Counted from the stretch's first letter, positions 47,857-58,168 are shown. The stretch is DNA of 64,000 nucleotides from Bacteroides nordii WAL 11050 = JCM 12987 (GCA_000613465.1 BAJA01000028.1:1-64000), one strand, 5' to 3'. Translations and numbers: made by a program. The notes: generated from the letters alone by a model not told the origin.

Positions 47857-47955
47857 TAATTTCCTTTTGGCACACGGTTTGTTTTTTAGTTGTCGTCCGT
47901 TTGAAAGATATCCTTGAAAAAAGGCGCTGAACGACAACCGGACAAAAGGAAATTA
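47857..47955. promoter_or_regulatory. Nested palindrome spanning the dnaK promoter region
   Basis: TAATTTCCTTTTG (47857-47869) is the exact complement of CAAAAGGAAATTA (47943-47955), and inside it GTTGTCGT (47889-47896) is the complement of ACGACAAC (47931-47938). No CIRCE element is present. The structure overlaps the -24/-12 candidate, suggesting DNA-level control or a leader hairpin. Confidence 0.55.
47868..47882 (+). promoter_or_regulatory. sigma54-like -24/-12 promoter candidate for dnaK
   Basis: TGGCACACGGTTTGT: the TGGCAC -24 block is perfect, and 10 bases separate GG from the -12 dinucleotide, which is GT rather than GC. The predicted start near 47894 gives a 93-base leader. The element parallels the one before clpB. 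Confidence 0.45.
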
Positions 47956-47986
47956 GAATAATAAATAATATAAAAGTATAAAGATC

Positions 47987-49906
47987 ATGGGAAAAATTAT
48001 TGGTATTGACTTAGGAACAACAAATTCATGTGTTTCTGTATTCGAAGGAAACGAACCGGTAGTAATTGCAAACAGCGAAGGTAAACGTACAACTCCTTCT
48101 ATTGTTGCATTTGTTGATGGTGGCGAACGTAAAGTAGGTGATCCTGCAAAACGTCAGGCTATCACAAATCCGACAAGAACAATTTTCTCTATTAAACGCT
48201 TCATGGGTGAAAATTGGGACCAGGTGCAAAAAGAAGTAACTCGCGTTCCATATAAAGTAGTAAAAGGTGATAATAACACTCCGCGTGTTGATATTGATGG
48301 TCGTCTTTACACTCCGCAGGAAATTTCTGCAATGATTTTGCAGAAAATGAAAAAAACTGCTGAAGACTATCTTGGACAAGAAGTAACAGAAGCAGTTATC
48401 ACTGTACCTGCATACTTCTCTGATTCACAACGTCAGGCTACTAAAGAAGCCGGACAGATTGCCGGACTGGAAGTAAAACGTATCGTAAATGAACCGACTG
48501 CTGCTGCACTTGCTTACGGTCTTGATAAGGCACACAAAGACATGAAGATTGCCGTATTCGACCTTGGTGGTGGTACATTTGATATCTCTATCCTTGAGTT
48601 CGGTGGTGGTGTGTTTGAGGTACTTTCTACTAATGGTGATACTCACCTTGGTGGTGATGACTTTGATCAGGTAATTATCAATTGGTTAGTTGAAGAATTC
48701 AAGAAAGATGAAGGTGCTGATCTTACACAGGACCCGATGGCTTTGCAACGCTTGAAAGAAGCTGCTGAAAAAGCTAAGATTGAATTATCTTCTTCTACAA
48801 GTACAGAAATCAACTTACCGTATATTATGCCGGTAGGTGGTGTACCTAAGCACTTGGTCAAGACATTGACACGTGCTAAATTTGAATCTCTGGCCCATAA
48901 TTTGATTCAGGCTTGTCTTGAACCATGTAAAAAAGCAATGCAGGATGCAGGTCTGGGTAACTCTGATATTGATGAAGTAATCCTTGTAGGTGGTTCTTCA
49001 CGTATTCCTGCCGTACAGAAACTGGTTGAAGATTTCTTTGGTAAAACTCCTTCTAAGGGTGTTAACCCCGATGAAGTAGTAGCTGTCGGTGCTGCTGTAC
49101 AGGGTGCTGTGTTAACAGACGAAATCAAAGGCGTGGTATTGTTGGATGTTACTCCGTTGTCAATGGGTATTGAAACACTGGGTGGTGTGATGACTAAGTT
49201 GATCGATGCTAACACAACTATTCCCGCACGTAAGAGTGAAACATTCTCTACTGCTGCTGATAATCAGACAGAAGTAACTATTCATGTGTTGCAAGGTGAA
49301 CGTCCGATGGCTGCACAGAATAAATCAATCGGTCAGTTCAACCTGACAGGTATCGCTCCGGCTCGTCGTGGTGTACCCCAGATTGAAGTAACATTCGATA
49401 TCGATGCTAACGGTATCTTGAAGGTATCTGCTAAAGATAAAGCTACCGGTAAGGAACAAGCGATCCGTATTGAAGCTTCCAGTGGTTTGAGCAAAGAAGA
49501 AATTGATAAGATGAAAGCAGAAGCAGAAGCTAATGCTGAGGCAGATAAGAAAGAACGTGAGAAGATTGATAAACTGAATCAGGCTGACAGTATGATTTTC
49601 TCTACTGAAAATCAATTGAAAGAACTGGGTGATAAGTTGCCTGCTGACAAGAAAGCTCCGATTGAAGCAGCTTTGCAGAAACTGAAAGATGCTCACAAAG
49701 CGCAGGATCTTGCAACTATTGACAGTGCTATGGCTGAACTGAATACTGCATTCCAGGCTGCAAGTGCTGAGATGTATGCACAGAGCGGTGCACAAGGTGG
49801 TGCTCAGGCTGGTCCGGATATGAACGGTGGACAACAAGCTGGTGGACAGTCTAATGGTGGACAGGATGAACATATTCAGGATGCAGACTTTGAGGAAGTC
49901 AAATGA
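47987..49906 (+). CDS. dnaK: Chaperone DnaK (Hsp70)
   Basis: A 639-residue Hsp70 of normal length. The N-terminus starts GKIIGIDLGTTNSCVSV, the ATPase domain contains IAVFDLGGGTFDIS, the linker region reads VVLLDVTP, and the substrate-binding domain and helical lid follow, ending in a Gly/Gln-rich tail and DADFEEVK. It acts in the cytosol with DnaJ/GrpE and ClpB. It is preceded by an unusual nested palindrome and a -24/-12 candidate. The last 26 bases recur almost exactly at 57717-57742, consistent with an element integrated at the gene's 3' end. The reading frame of dnaK itself is undamaged. Confidence 0.99.
   Translation: MGKIIGIDLGTTNSCVSVFEGNEPVVIANSEGKRTTPSIVAFVDGGERKVGDPAKRQAITNPTRTIFSIKRFMGENWDQVQKEVTRVPYKVVKGDNNTPRVDIDGRLYTPQEISAMILQKMKKTAEDYLGQEVTEAVITVPAYFSDSQRQATKEAGQIAGLEVKRIVNEPTAAALAYGLDKAHKDMKIAVFDLGGGTFDISILEFGGGVFEVLSTNGDTHLGGDDFDQVIINWLVEEFKKDEGADLTQDPMALQRLKEAAEKAKIELSSSTSTEINLPYIMPVGGVPKHLVKTLTRAKFESLAHNLIQACLEPCKKAMQDAGLGNSDIDEVILVGGSSRIPAVQKLVEDFFGKTPSKGVNPDEVVAVGAAVQGAVLTDEIKGVVLLDVTPLSMGIETLGGVMTKLIDANTTIPARKSETFSTAADNQTEVTIHVLQGERPMAAQNKSIGQFNLTGIAPARRGVPQIEVTFDIDANGILKVSAKDKATGKEQAIRIEASSGLSKEEIDKMKAEAEANAEADKKEREKIDKLNQADSMIFSTENQLKELGDKLPADKKAPIEAALQKLKDAHKAQDLATIDSAMAELNTAFQAASAEMYAQSGAQGGAQAGPDMNGGQQAGGQSNGGQDEHIQDADFEEVK
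49881..49906 (+). repeat. Left att-like repeat: dnaK 3' end
   Basis: The 26 bases ATGCAGACTT...TGA encode MetGln out of frame and ADFEEVK-stop in frame. 23 of 26 bases match 57717-57742; all three differences are synonymous (TTT/TTC, AAA/AAG, TGA/TAA). It marks the probable left junction of an integrated island. Confidence 0.8.
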
Positions 49907-49939
49907 TTCCGATAAGGAAACAGATAATAAACAATAAGC

Positions 49940-49975
49940 AAAAGCGTGCAGCTCAATGAGTTGCACGCTTTTTGC
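49940..49975 (+). terminator. Terminator after dnaK (left side of island)
   Basis: AAAGCGTGCA pairs with TGCACGCTTT with an inner CTCA/TGAG stem and trailing T residues. Confidence 0.85.
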
Positions 49976-50120
49976 GTTTATGGGGTTCATGGTTGCTATT
50001 CGTTTTCTATGGGCTTTTTTTATCTCTTATTTGCGACATGTTTGCGACAAGACAAAAAAGTAGATAATGTGGTACTTAATCACACTTATACATACTAATA
50101 CATACTTAAAAGTAGATAAC

Positions 50121-50684
50121 ATGCCAACAATCGGATTTGAAATCAAACGGAAGTGTAAGGTCTGCGGCAAAGTGTTTGTCGCAAAAACACTTGACAGTCA
50201 CTATTGTTCCCCTAAATGTGGTAAAGTGGCTTGGAAACGCAAAAAGGATGCAAAGGATAGAAACGCGAAGTTAGAAGCCATTGCCAAACAAGTATCAGAC
50301 ATCAGAGAGTACATTTCTGTAAAGGAAGCCGTCGCTATGTTCGGGGTGGAACGTAGCACTCTGTATCGCCTGATTAAATTGGGACGTATTCCAACTATCA
50401 ATATGGGTACAAGGCTCACACGTATCAAACGCTCTGAAATGGAACGGCTTTTTCTAAACAGACCGGAAAGTATTGCGGAGAAAGAAAAGCCTGCTCCTAA
50501 AATATACAGCTTAGAGCCGGAGGATTGCTATACCATTACTGAGATTTGTGAGAAGTACCATATTAATGACAGTTCAGTATGGGCACATGTTAGAAAATAC
50601 TCTATTCCCTCAAGACAAATAGGAGACTATGTGTATGTACCCAAGCAAGAAATTGATAATCTATATAAGTCAGAAGTAGAATGA
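50121..50684 (+). CDS. Excisionase-like double helix-turn-helix protein with zinc-ribbon start
   Basis: From ATG 50121 (MPTIGFEIKRK), 187 residues. The N-terminus has a Cys pair and second Cys pair (CKVCGK, YCSPKCG) typical of a zinc ribbon. Two MerR/excisionase-like HTH units follow (about 70-115, VKEAVAMFGVERSTLYRL; about 135-180, ITEICEKYHINDSSVW). Proteins of this type are directly upstream of tyrosine integrases in Bacteroides integrative elements and act as excisionase or regulator. It sits 215 bases after dnaK. The next gene overlaps it by 4 bases and is an integrase stump. Confidence 0.88.
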   Translation: MPTIGFEIKRKCKVCGKVFVAKTLDSHYCSPKCGKVAWKRKKDAKDRNAKLEAIAKQVSDIREYISVKEAVAMFGVERSTLYRLIKLGRIPTINMGTRLTRIKRSEMERLFLNRPESIAEKEKPAPKIYSLEPEDCYTITEICEKYHINDSSVWAHVRKYSIPSRQIGDYVYVPKQEIDNLYKSEVE

Positions 50685-50989
50685 AGAAAGCATTACCTAA
50701 TACCAAAGTGACCGTCAAACTCAGAAGGTCGAATTATAAAGAAGAGTGGTATCTGATTATAGAATCATACCCAGTTTATAAGCGAGGTTCTAAACGGGCA
50801 AGCCGTGTGGTGGAATCCATTAACCGGACTATATCCACGCCTGTTTGGGACAAATTGTCCATTGCACAAAGTGGAATGAAAGATGTTCCCATAAGTTTAT
50901 TGCTCGGTTTGAGGATTAATTACAATGCGCCAATAGCCACCATGGTCTGCTCCTTCACGAGACAAGATTCCCATAGAACGAAGCTTTGA
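50681..50989 (+). pseudogene. Truncated tyrosine integrase (N-terminal arm domain only)
   Basis: The first about 58 residues (MKKALPNTKVTVKLRR..., RVVESINRTISTPVWDK) match the arm-type DNA-binding domain of Bacteroides tyrosine integrases. After TPVWDK the family similarity stops, and the frame then runs into the opposite-strand end of the AlbA_2 gene (which ends at 50897). The catalytic domain with the R-H-R-Y residues is missing. This is a deletion scar: the element can no longer move by itself. It overlaps the HTH gene by 4 bases in the usual arrangement. Confidence 0.85.
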
Positions 50990-52485
50990 AATATGTTTTT
51001 CTACGGCTCGGGAGCTTATTCCTATTTTATAGGCCATTGTTTCTGCAGACATTGATGGGTCGGAAATGACGAAATCAATAATCTTTTGTGCGGTTTTCCC
51101 AATGTTTTTAGATTTGTTTTTCGAATCTCCGAACTTTTTCTCCGAACCTTTTTGCATTATCTCCGAACCTTTCTCCGAACCTTTCTCCGAACTTTCTTGC
51201 GTATCACCGAAGGTTTTCACAGAACTTTTGCTGTTTACACCGAACCTTTCGACCGAACTTTCTTCGTTTACAGGGTACTTTTCGAGGGTACTATTTACCC
51301 TGTTGGCTACTTCTTCAACAGGTATTCTTCCGTTTTCGTTCCAGTTCAGATTATAGAATGTGGTGTAGAAAAAGGTCGCTTCCGTTTGATATTGCGGTTC
51401 TTTTCCTTGCAGGAAATTAGGCAGCTTCTCCGTAAGTTCCCGCATTTTGCGTAAGCCGGAACCACGTTTCTCCATATAGTCCAACTGTGTGAACACGTCC
51501 GCAATGACGGGATTACGGCGCATGGAAGGCACTTTGAATATGTCACGGTCTTGAATTTGTGTACCGTCAAGCATAGCACCGGGTGATACCAGTTCTACGC
51601 GGTCATCATAAATGTCGATATGTACTTCACCACCCATCACGGTATAATCTCTATGGATAAGGTGGTTTACCAGTCCTTCAAAGATGGCACGGTCGGAATA
51701 GTCGGGAAGATTTAGGCGATAATTGGGCATCTTTACCCATCCGCTCATAGTGTAGTTCTTGATGAAGTCCATGCCATATTTCAATAGCAATACAAGGTTA
51801 GCCCGATGCTCTACGGAACTGATAGCATCATCCTTATAGAGTCCAGTCCAACGGGTACAGAAAATACGCGATTGAAATACCGTGCAGTTATCCACAAACA
51901 GTAATCCGGCATTGGTCAGTTTACCTTCAGGAGTAACCAGACCGAATGATTCCAGATACTTGTCATTCCATTCTTGATGGGTTTGCTCGCGGAATGTATT
52001 GGCCAGGATGATGAAAGAGTGCTTGCTGGCATCCACTTGGGTAGGAAGAGAATCCCACGTCATGTGCGTGCCTTTCAACACCAATGAAAGAAGTTGTTGC
52101 GAATTACACTCTACGCTTTCATTGCCCACTCGTACATATGCGGTACGTGTCCCGTCTTGATAGTAATAATAAGGTGTCAGCGTTCCTGCCTTTACTTTTA
52201 CTTCAAGCAGGGTATGTCCTTCGTGTTCAATCGGAATAAGTTGTATTTCCGGCACAGGGTCAAGTCTTGCCTTGATGGTTTCGCTGATAAAGTCGGCATC
52301 GGTTTGTGGATTATTTAAACCTACAATCACTCCGTCGTCGTTCACTCCATAGAACAAACTGCCACCATCCGTATTGGCAAAAGCGATATGGATTTAAGCC
52401 ATGACTTTACTTTTTTACGTTCCAACATTTCCTTGAAATCATAAGTTGAACATTCCGCCATCAATGTATTGTTATGTATTTGCAT
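50897..52485 (-). pseudogene. AlbA_2/Schlafen-type ATP-binding protein, frameshifted near the start
   Basis: From ATG 52485 (MQIHNNTLMAECSTYDFKE) the protein begins normally but breaks near 52385, where adding one base restores SWLKSISAFANTDGGS and joins the long frame through LFYGVNDDGVIVGL. The joined length is about 529 residues. An AlbA_2 domain (about 10-135), a helicase-linked ATPase-like region (GSGLRKMRE), a low-complexity linker (about 420-460, repeats of SEKGSEKGSE, FGD), and a C-terminal winged helix (SAETMAYKIGISSRAVEKHISKL) are visible. AlbA_2 proteins are often regulators or nucleic-acid binding proteins in defence islands. It has its own promoter with an overlapping operator-like repeat at 52519. 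Confidence 0.8.
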
Positions 52486-52518
52486 TATTCTCTTATTATT
52501 CGTATAATATTTTAATTC

Positions 52519-52547
52519 TTATCACAAAGGTAATGATATTGTGATAA
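52519..52547 (-). promoter_or_regulatory. Promoter/operator for the AlbA_2 gene
   Basis: The inverted repeat TTATCACAA ... TTGTGATAA encloses the minus-strand -7 box TACCTTTG (52525-52532), about 40 bases before ATG 52485. A repressor bound to the repeat would cover the promoter. Confidence 0.55.
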
Positions 52548-52563
52548 TTTCAAACGTTTTAGC

Positions 52564-55500
52564 TTACAAAGAAAGCATCAAGTCAGCCAAAAGAACAGCT
52601 GTTTCCGGTTCATTCTTTTGTGCATCTTTAGGTTTCCATGCCACCACGAACCGTACAGATGCGGATTTCACCTTGTAACCTCTTTGTTCCCATTCGGATA
52701 ATGTATCCTGCATTTTTGATGACAACTTAGCTATGGGTTTATCAGTCAATGAACTATACAAAAAGAAATTACTGTGAGTCAAGGAGTCTCCTCCTCTCAA
52801 TGCCAAGATTTCTTGTTTTCGTTCTTTGAAGAATCCCAAATTGACATCTTTGTGAGAGAGTTGCAGTACAATTTCTTCAGGCATGTCATATTGTCGCTGA
52901 TCCATAAGATATCGGTCTGCACTCAAATGATTGAAACAATCACCGTTTGTATGTATGAACAGCCTGTTTTTCGCACGGGTTATTCCTACGTAATATCGAC
53001 GCATCAGATGGGCATCCTTTATATGATTGTCGGATATGAGCATATATACATCGTCAAACTCTCTGCCTTTGGCCTTGTGAATAGTTGATACCACAACGTC
53101 GGCTCCTGATACGTCGCAGAAGTCTTCCACCGACGACTCAAATACAAATTCTTTGAAGTCACTGAAATATTTAGTCTTGTTGGTTTGTTCAAACTGTTCC
53201 ACACAACGTTTCACATACATCAAGCTTAGACTCCTGTCATAAGTAGAGAAGGTGTTATGCTTGGCTTCTTCCCACAGCTCTTCCGTGATTAACGGTGTTT
53301 TTATCCGCTTGTTTATATACCTCAGGAAATATCTCATTTCGGCCATATTCCAAAAACGTAGGCCGTCCATTGATTGTATCAGTTTACTGTTTATGCCATG
53401 TTTCCGCAAAAGAGCCATCAGGATAACGGCCTCTTCATTTGTTTGGGTCAGTACACAAGAAGTTCCTTTATCCCTATGTTGAAGCAAGTTTTCGACGAGC
53501 GGCTGATACATATATTCCGATTGATAGCGTATCACTTCAACCCAACCCTTTTCTTTTCTCATGGAGATAATTGGTGTACTTTTTATCCTTTTATGTATGT
53601 TTTTCAAGAATCCGTTGGCAAAATCCACCGGCTGGCGCGCACTGCGGTAATTTTCGGTCATTTCGACAAACGTGCTTCCGCTTTCTTGTGCCAGTCGGTA
53701 CATATAACCGGAATCGGAACCGCGGAATTCATAGATGTTCTGGTCATCGTCTCCCACTGCTATCACACGCATTTCCTCATTATCAGTCATTAAAGCCTTT
53801 ACAAGCGCATGCTCTTCGGCTCCCATATCCTGAGCCTCATCTATGACCAGCACCGTTTTGCCGATTTTATTTGGTTCTACTTCTCCTTGGTTGATCATCT
53901 CAGCTGCCTTTGTAACGACATTTTTTGCATCCTCAAGATTTCCTATCCGTCCCAGAAGATCGAAGCAATAGGAGTGGAATGTTTTTATTTCGACAAAATG
54001 GGCAGCGTTACCTATCAATTCCATGAGTCTTTGTTTGAATTCTGTTGCGGCTACTCTTGAAAACGTCAGCATCAGGAGCTGTTCGTGTTTTACGTCTTCA
54101 AGTAGCAGAAGTGAGGCCAGTTTGTGAACCAATACTCGTGTTTTTCCACTACCTGGACCAGCTCCGACCACAATGCAACGTGAATCCTTATCGGAGATAA
54201 TTTCCATTTGCCGTTTGGACAATTGCCCAAATAACTGCTTGTATTTCTGTGGCGTCAAGTTACGTTGTATCTCGCTAATTCTGTCGCCTTTGAAATATTT
54301 TGTGACAAACTTCCTGTAATCCATTTGGAAATAGTCTTGAACATATTGCAGTGCTGCATGATAATCTTTCACCATCAAATTGGCATATTCGCCCACAATA
54401 TGCACTTGTTGGATTTTCAGTTTGTAGAATTCATTTAGCATCCGGTAGTCGTCTTGCTTGTATCTCGACTTGTTATCCTTTATTCTTTGGATATTCATGG
54501 CATTATAAAGTACCAAGAAGCCGCCTTCAAGTTTTAGCGCACCGATTTTCGACAAGTATAGAAGTGCTTCTTCCACGTCTTCTAACTGAATGTCGTCAAG
54601 TCCGCCGAAAAGGGATTGAGGATTTGATTTTATTCGGTTTAGAAGTTCTACTACAGAGAACTGGATAGCTTTGCCGGGTGTGTTTTCCTTTTCTGCATCT
54701 GAGGCCAACTTGTATAACCATTCCACGGTAAAACGACTTATTTCCAATCGTTTTTCGAAGCGTCTGATGGTAGATTCCAAGTCTGCTTGACGGCTTATCT
54801 CCATATTACGGACCGCATCCTCTTTCTTACATGTATATCCTTTTACGGTAAGGAAATAGAGCAGAGTTCGGATGTCTTTTTCTTTGGATGTATTGATTCC
54901 GTCGTTTACGGCGTTCTCATTCAGTTGCTTACATGAAATTCGCAAAGAGCCGTCGGGAATATGGTTAAAGATATATTGTTCAAGTTTTGCAAAGCGTTCG
55001 AGGAGTATTTGCGACTTTCGTTCCGAATCACCTATATCCTGCAAATAGGCAGATATATCTTTGCTGTCTGCCAATATGCCTTCCTGTCGCATGCGTTCCA
55101 CTACGGATATAACTTCTCTTTTGCTTAGTCCCAAGATATCTGCCAGATAGTCGATCCGTGATTCTGCCTCTGAATCCTGGGCCTTAGCGATGTGTTTTTG
55201 GGATATCAATGATTTGATGATGCGGATTGCCTTTTCTATTTCATCGCTCTCAAAGAGTACTGACGCTGAAATGCGTTCTCTTGCTTCGTCCATGTTTTTC
55301 ACCGTGATTCCTGTGGCATATACATGAGGCACATTGTTTCCTCTTACCAAGTATCCGCTTTGCTCCAAAGCCGCTAGTGCTGTTCGTACACGGGTTTCAA
55401 TGTCAGATACCGAATCGTCCCATCCTGCTTGCCGGGCAATTTCCAATGCAGAACAGTTGACTTTCATGCGCTGTCTGGTAAGGTTTTTGACAGCTTTCCA

Positions 55501-57437
55501 TATTTGTTGTATTTCACTGATACTTAGTTTCGTTTGGTTTAGTAATATAAAATGTTTGTCCAAATCATTGTCACTATAAAGCACATAGCAACGTGCACTG
55601 AGGCCGGGATCACGACCGGCTCTGCCTGCTTCTTGAACGTAGTCTCTAGCGAATCGGAAATATCATAATGTACCACAAGACCGACATCTTTCTTATCGAC
55701 CCCCATGCCAAATGCAGACGTAGCCACAATGATGTGCACCTGATCGTTCATGAAGGCATCCTGGTTGGCAATTTTTTCATCAGCTTCCATTTTACCATTG
55801 AAAGGTAGCGCCTTGTAACCGTCACGCGTCAATTTAACTGCTAGTTCTTTTGTTCGTTTGGTACGTGATACGTAAACAATTGTCGGGCAATCGGATTCCG
55901 CTACAAGTTCTCTCAGCTTTAAATATTTGTCATTGTCACTTTCTACATGTATGACGGAATAGTGCAGATTTGTTCTTGAGGCTGTTGATGCGAATAACTC
56001 TAAGTTCAAGTCCAAGGTTTGCTTGAAATAGTCGCAGATGTCTTGTATTACTTTCTGTTTTGCAGTAGCCGTAAAGCAGGATACGGGGATCGGGTTTTTG
56101 CATTTTTTCTTTTGCTGGTACTTTCGGATGAATTTACCAATGTAGAGATAGTCAACTCTAAAATCCTGCCCCCATGAAGAAAAGCAATGCGCTTCATCTA
56201 TTACAAATCTTACAACGTGGCGTGCCACCAATATTTTCTCGATTGTTTTTGAGCGAAGCATTTCCGGGGATATATACAACAGTGAGGCTTCTCCGTCTTG
56301 TACTCTTTGTATGGATAGTGCTCTTGTTATGGGGTCTAACATTCCATTTATGGTTACGGCATCCGTGATACCTCTGTCGGCAAGGTTATCTACCTGGTCT
56401 TTCATGAGAGACTGCAAAGGGGAGATGATAACCGTAAGCCCGTGCACGGAGTGTCCTGCCATGAGTGCCGGCAATTGGAAGGTGAGTGATTTGCCGCCAC
56501 CGGTAGGAAATATCGCCAGCAACGATTTGCCTTTCACCGCTGCTTGGGCTGCTCGTTCTTGCAGTGGCTCGCCTTCGTATGTTCGGAAACGTTCATATCC
56601 GAAAAATGCTTTTAGATTATAGAGTACATCCAATTGCGTATGGCAGTAGCCGCAACCTTCCTGGCAATTAGTGTGGCGCAGGAGTTTTACAATAAATTCT
56701 ACTTCCGGATAATTGTAAAGTACCCATCCGGGAGTGATAGAACGATAGTCGGTGGTCTCAATCAGAGCCAGTGCGTATGCCAATCCGCATGGATATTGTT
56801 CGATGAGCATGTCGAGGTCGGCATGATGGCAAATCTTTCCAGTATAAAGTTCTTTTATAAGTTCAGGTATTCCTTCATGGATATACTTTGCACTTACCAT
56901 GCTAAGAAATCCCTCAAATTCTTTCTTGTCCTTCAGTAACGATGCGAATAGTATACGCTTTTTCTCCGGCAATGAATTCCAGCGTGCTATTTCGTCCAGT
57001 AATAAGTCTTTTGCTTTTTTGCAATCGTTCACCGGATTATTCATCTGTTCACTAATCAGTTTGTCATCTTTCACAAGCCTATGGTAAGGGCGTTCCGGGA
57101 ATAATAAAGGCGAGACATAAAGTGTATCAACTAAAATCCAGCGGCATGTTTTGTTCGTGAACAGATATTTGGCATCATGATGAATGATATTATGGCCACA
57201 GATGTAATCTATGTTGTTTAAGAAAATAAACAGTTTTTCTTTTGAAGTTTTATGGAATGTAGTGTCATCATGTTTGAGTGCTCCTATATCATGAATTTTA
57301 TGATCTTTCAAGCCGACTTCAACATCTACTATAGCATAATTTGTGGCACTACATGGTACAGAGATCGTTTTATTACCAATGATATTGTTTCTATCCTCGG
57401 TTTTCTTGATTCCTATGAGCTTGCTCCATATTGACAT
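52564..57437 (-). pseudogene. DEDDh exonuclease - RecQ helicase - UvrD helicase fusion, one frameshift
   Basis: From ATG 57437 (MSIWSKLIGIKK) the joined protein is about 1624 residues. An N-terminal DEDDh exonuclease (DVEV, GHNIIHHD, NDCKKA; about 20-185) is followed by a RecQ helicase (Walker A PTGGGKS near 315, DEAH near 414, motif VI QEAGRAGRDPG near 602). Next comes an RQC-like and helical region, then a UvrD/Rep helicase (Walker A GAGPGSGKT near 1092, DEAQDMG, GDDDQNIYEFRG). The break is near 55643, where adding one base turns SLETTFKK into SLENYVQEAG. Both helicase halves are long and well conserved. The role is probably DNA repair or defence; cannot tell which. Confidence 0.85.
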
Positions 57438-57533
57438 ATATTCAATATAATAAATAGTTTTATAATTTGAATTAGTTATGTATCTGCATCGTTTTCTTAT
57501 TGTTGTTCGGGTATAACACCCCAATATCATTTA

Positions 57534-57541
57534 CAAAGGTA
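57534..57541 (-). promoter_or_regulatory. -7 box TACCTTTG for the exonuclease-RecQ-UvrD gene
   Basis: The minus-strand TACCTTTG lies about 97 bases before ATG 57437 and matches the one before the AlbA_2 gene. Confidence 0.45.
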
Positions 57542-57716
57542 AGGATAAAACCGAAAAATCAGTAAAAATTACCGTTCTCTTTTGATTTTTATGCGTTTAC
57601 ATCCCGTTGTTTAAGAATATCGTATTTTTATAAGCAAGAGTTGTTGTTGCTTATGGATGCTTATTTGGGGGCATTATATTTACAACACATGTACGGAAGT
57701 CGTTGATAAATATATC

Positions 57717-57742
57717 ATGCAGACTTCGAGGAAGTCAAGTAA
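57717..57742 (+). repeat. Right att-like repeat: second dnaK 3' end
   Basis: 23 of 26 bases match the dnaK terminus at 49881-49906, including a stop codon in the same frame, although no dnaK precedes it. Together with the left copy it frames the island. Confidence 0.8.
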
Positions 57743-57777
57743 ATTCGATCAGTAAACGATTAATATATTAAAAGAGA

Positions 57778-57811
57778 GAGCCGTAGGTCATTGACTTACG
57801 GCTCCTTTTTT
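57778..57811 (+). terminator. Terminator after the right dnaK-end copy
   Basis: GAGCCGTA pairs with TACGGCTC with inner GTCA/TGAC and a run of seven T. It has no gene before it on this strand and is best explained as the original dnaK terminator, displaced by the insertion. Confidence 0.85.
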
Positions 57812-57897
57812 TAGAGAATTTTTTAGGAGGAAGTATACTAACTAATAAAAAGTTGTACTTCTATTGACTACTATTTTAATTAATATTTTTCAACTTT

Positions 57898-58012
57898 GCA
57901 AAAGTGTACAATCATCTATTGCAAAAGTGTACAATCATCTATTGCAAAAGTGTACAATGATCCATAGCAAGAGTGTACATTATTGAGGTATAAAAGTGTA
58001 CATTCTTATATT
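57898..58012. repeat. Tandem array, 23-bp period, 5 units
   Basis: Units begin at 57898, 57921, 57944, 57967 and 57990. Each contains AAAGTGTACA or AGAGTGTACA (TGTACA is palindromic). The first two units are identical (23 of 23). It lies in the 731-base gap 57438-58168, which otherwise holds only the right att-like repeat, its terminator and AT-rich sequence. Confidence 0.9.
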
Positions 58013-58168
58013 GCTTGATTATCAGTGGTTTAATATGGGAATGTTGGCTAATTCCAGATATAACGCAAAAGAAGAAAAATTATTCATCGAATTTTAATAG
58101 GGTTTTCTACTTCTAAGCGATCTTATAAGTAGAAAGCAAGAATTATTCACCTTTAAAATCATACGAAG

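Noticed and set aside
47588..47986. Cobalamin riboswitch or CIRCE element
   Set aside because: I looked for the B12 box and for the CIRCE TTAGCACTC/GAGTGCTAA pair and found neither; the hairpins there are different.
50067..50120. Earlier start for the HTH gene at 50067
   Set aside because: The added residues do not match the family; ATG 50121 (MPTIGFEIK) is the conserved start.
57898..58012. CRISPR array
   Set aside because: Units are directly tandem at 23 bp with no separate spacers and no cas genes.
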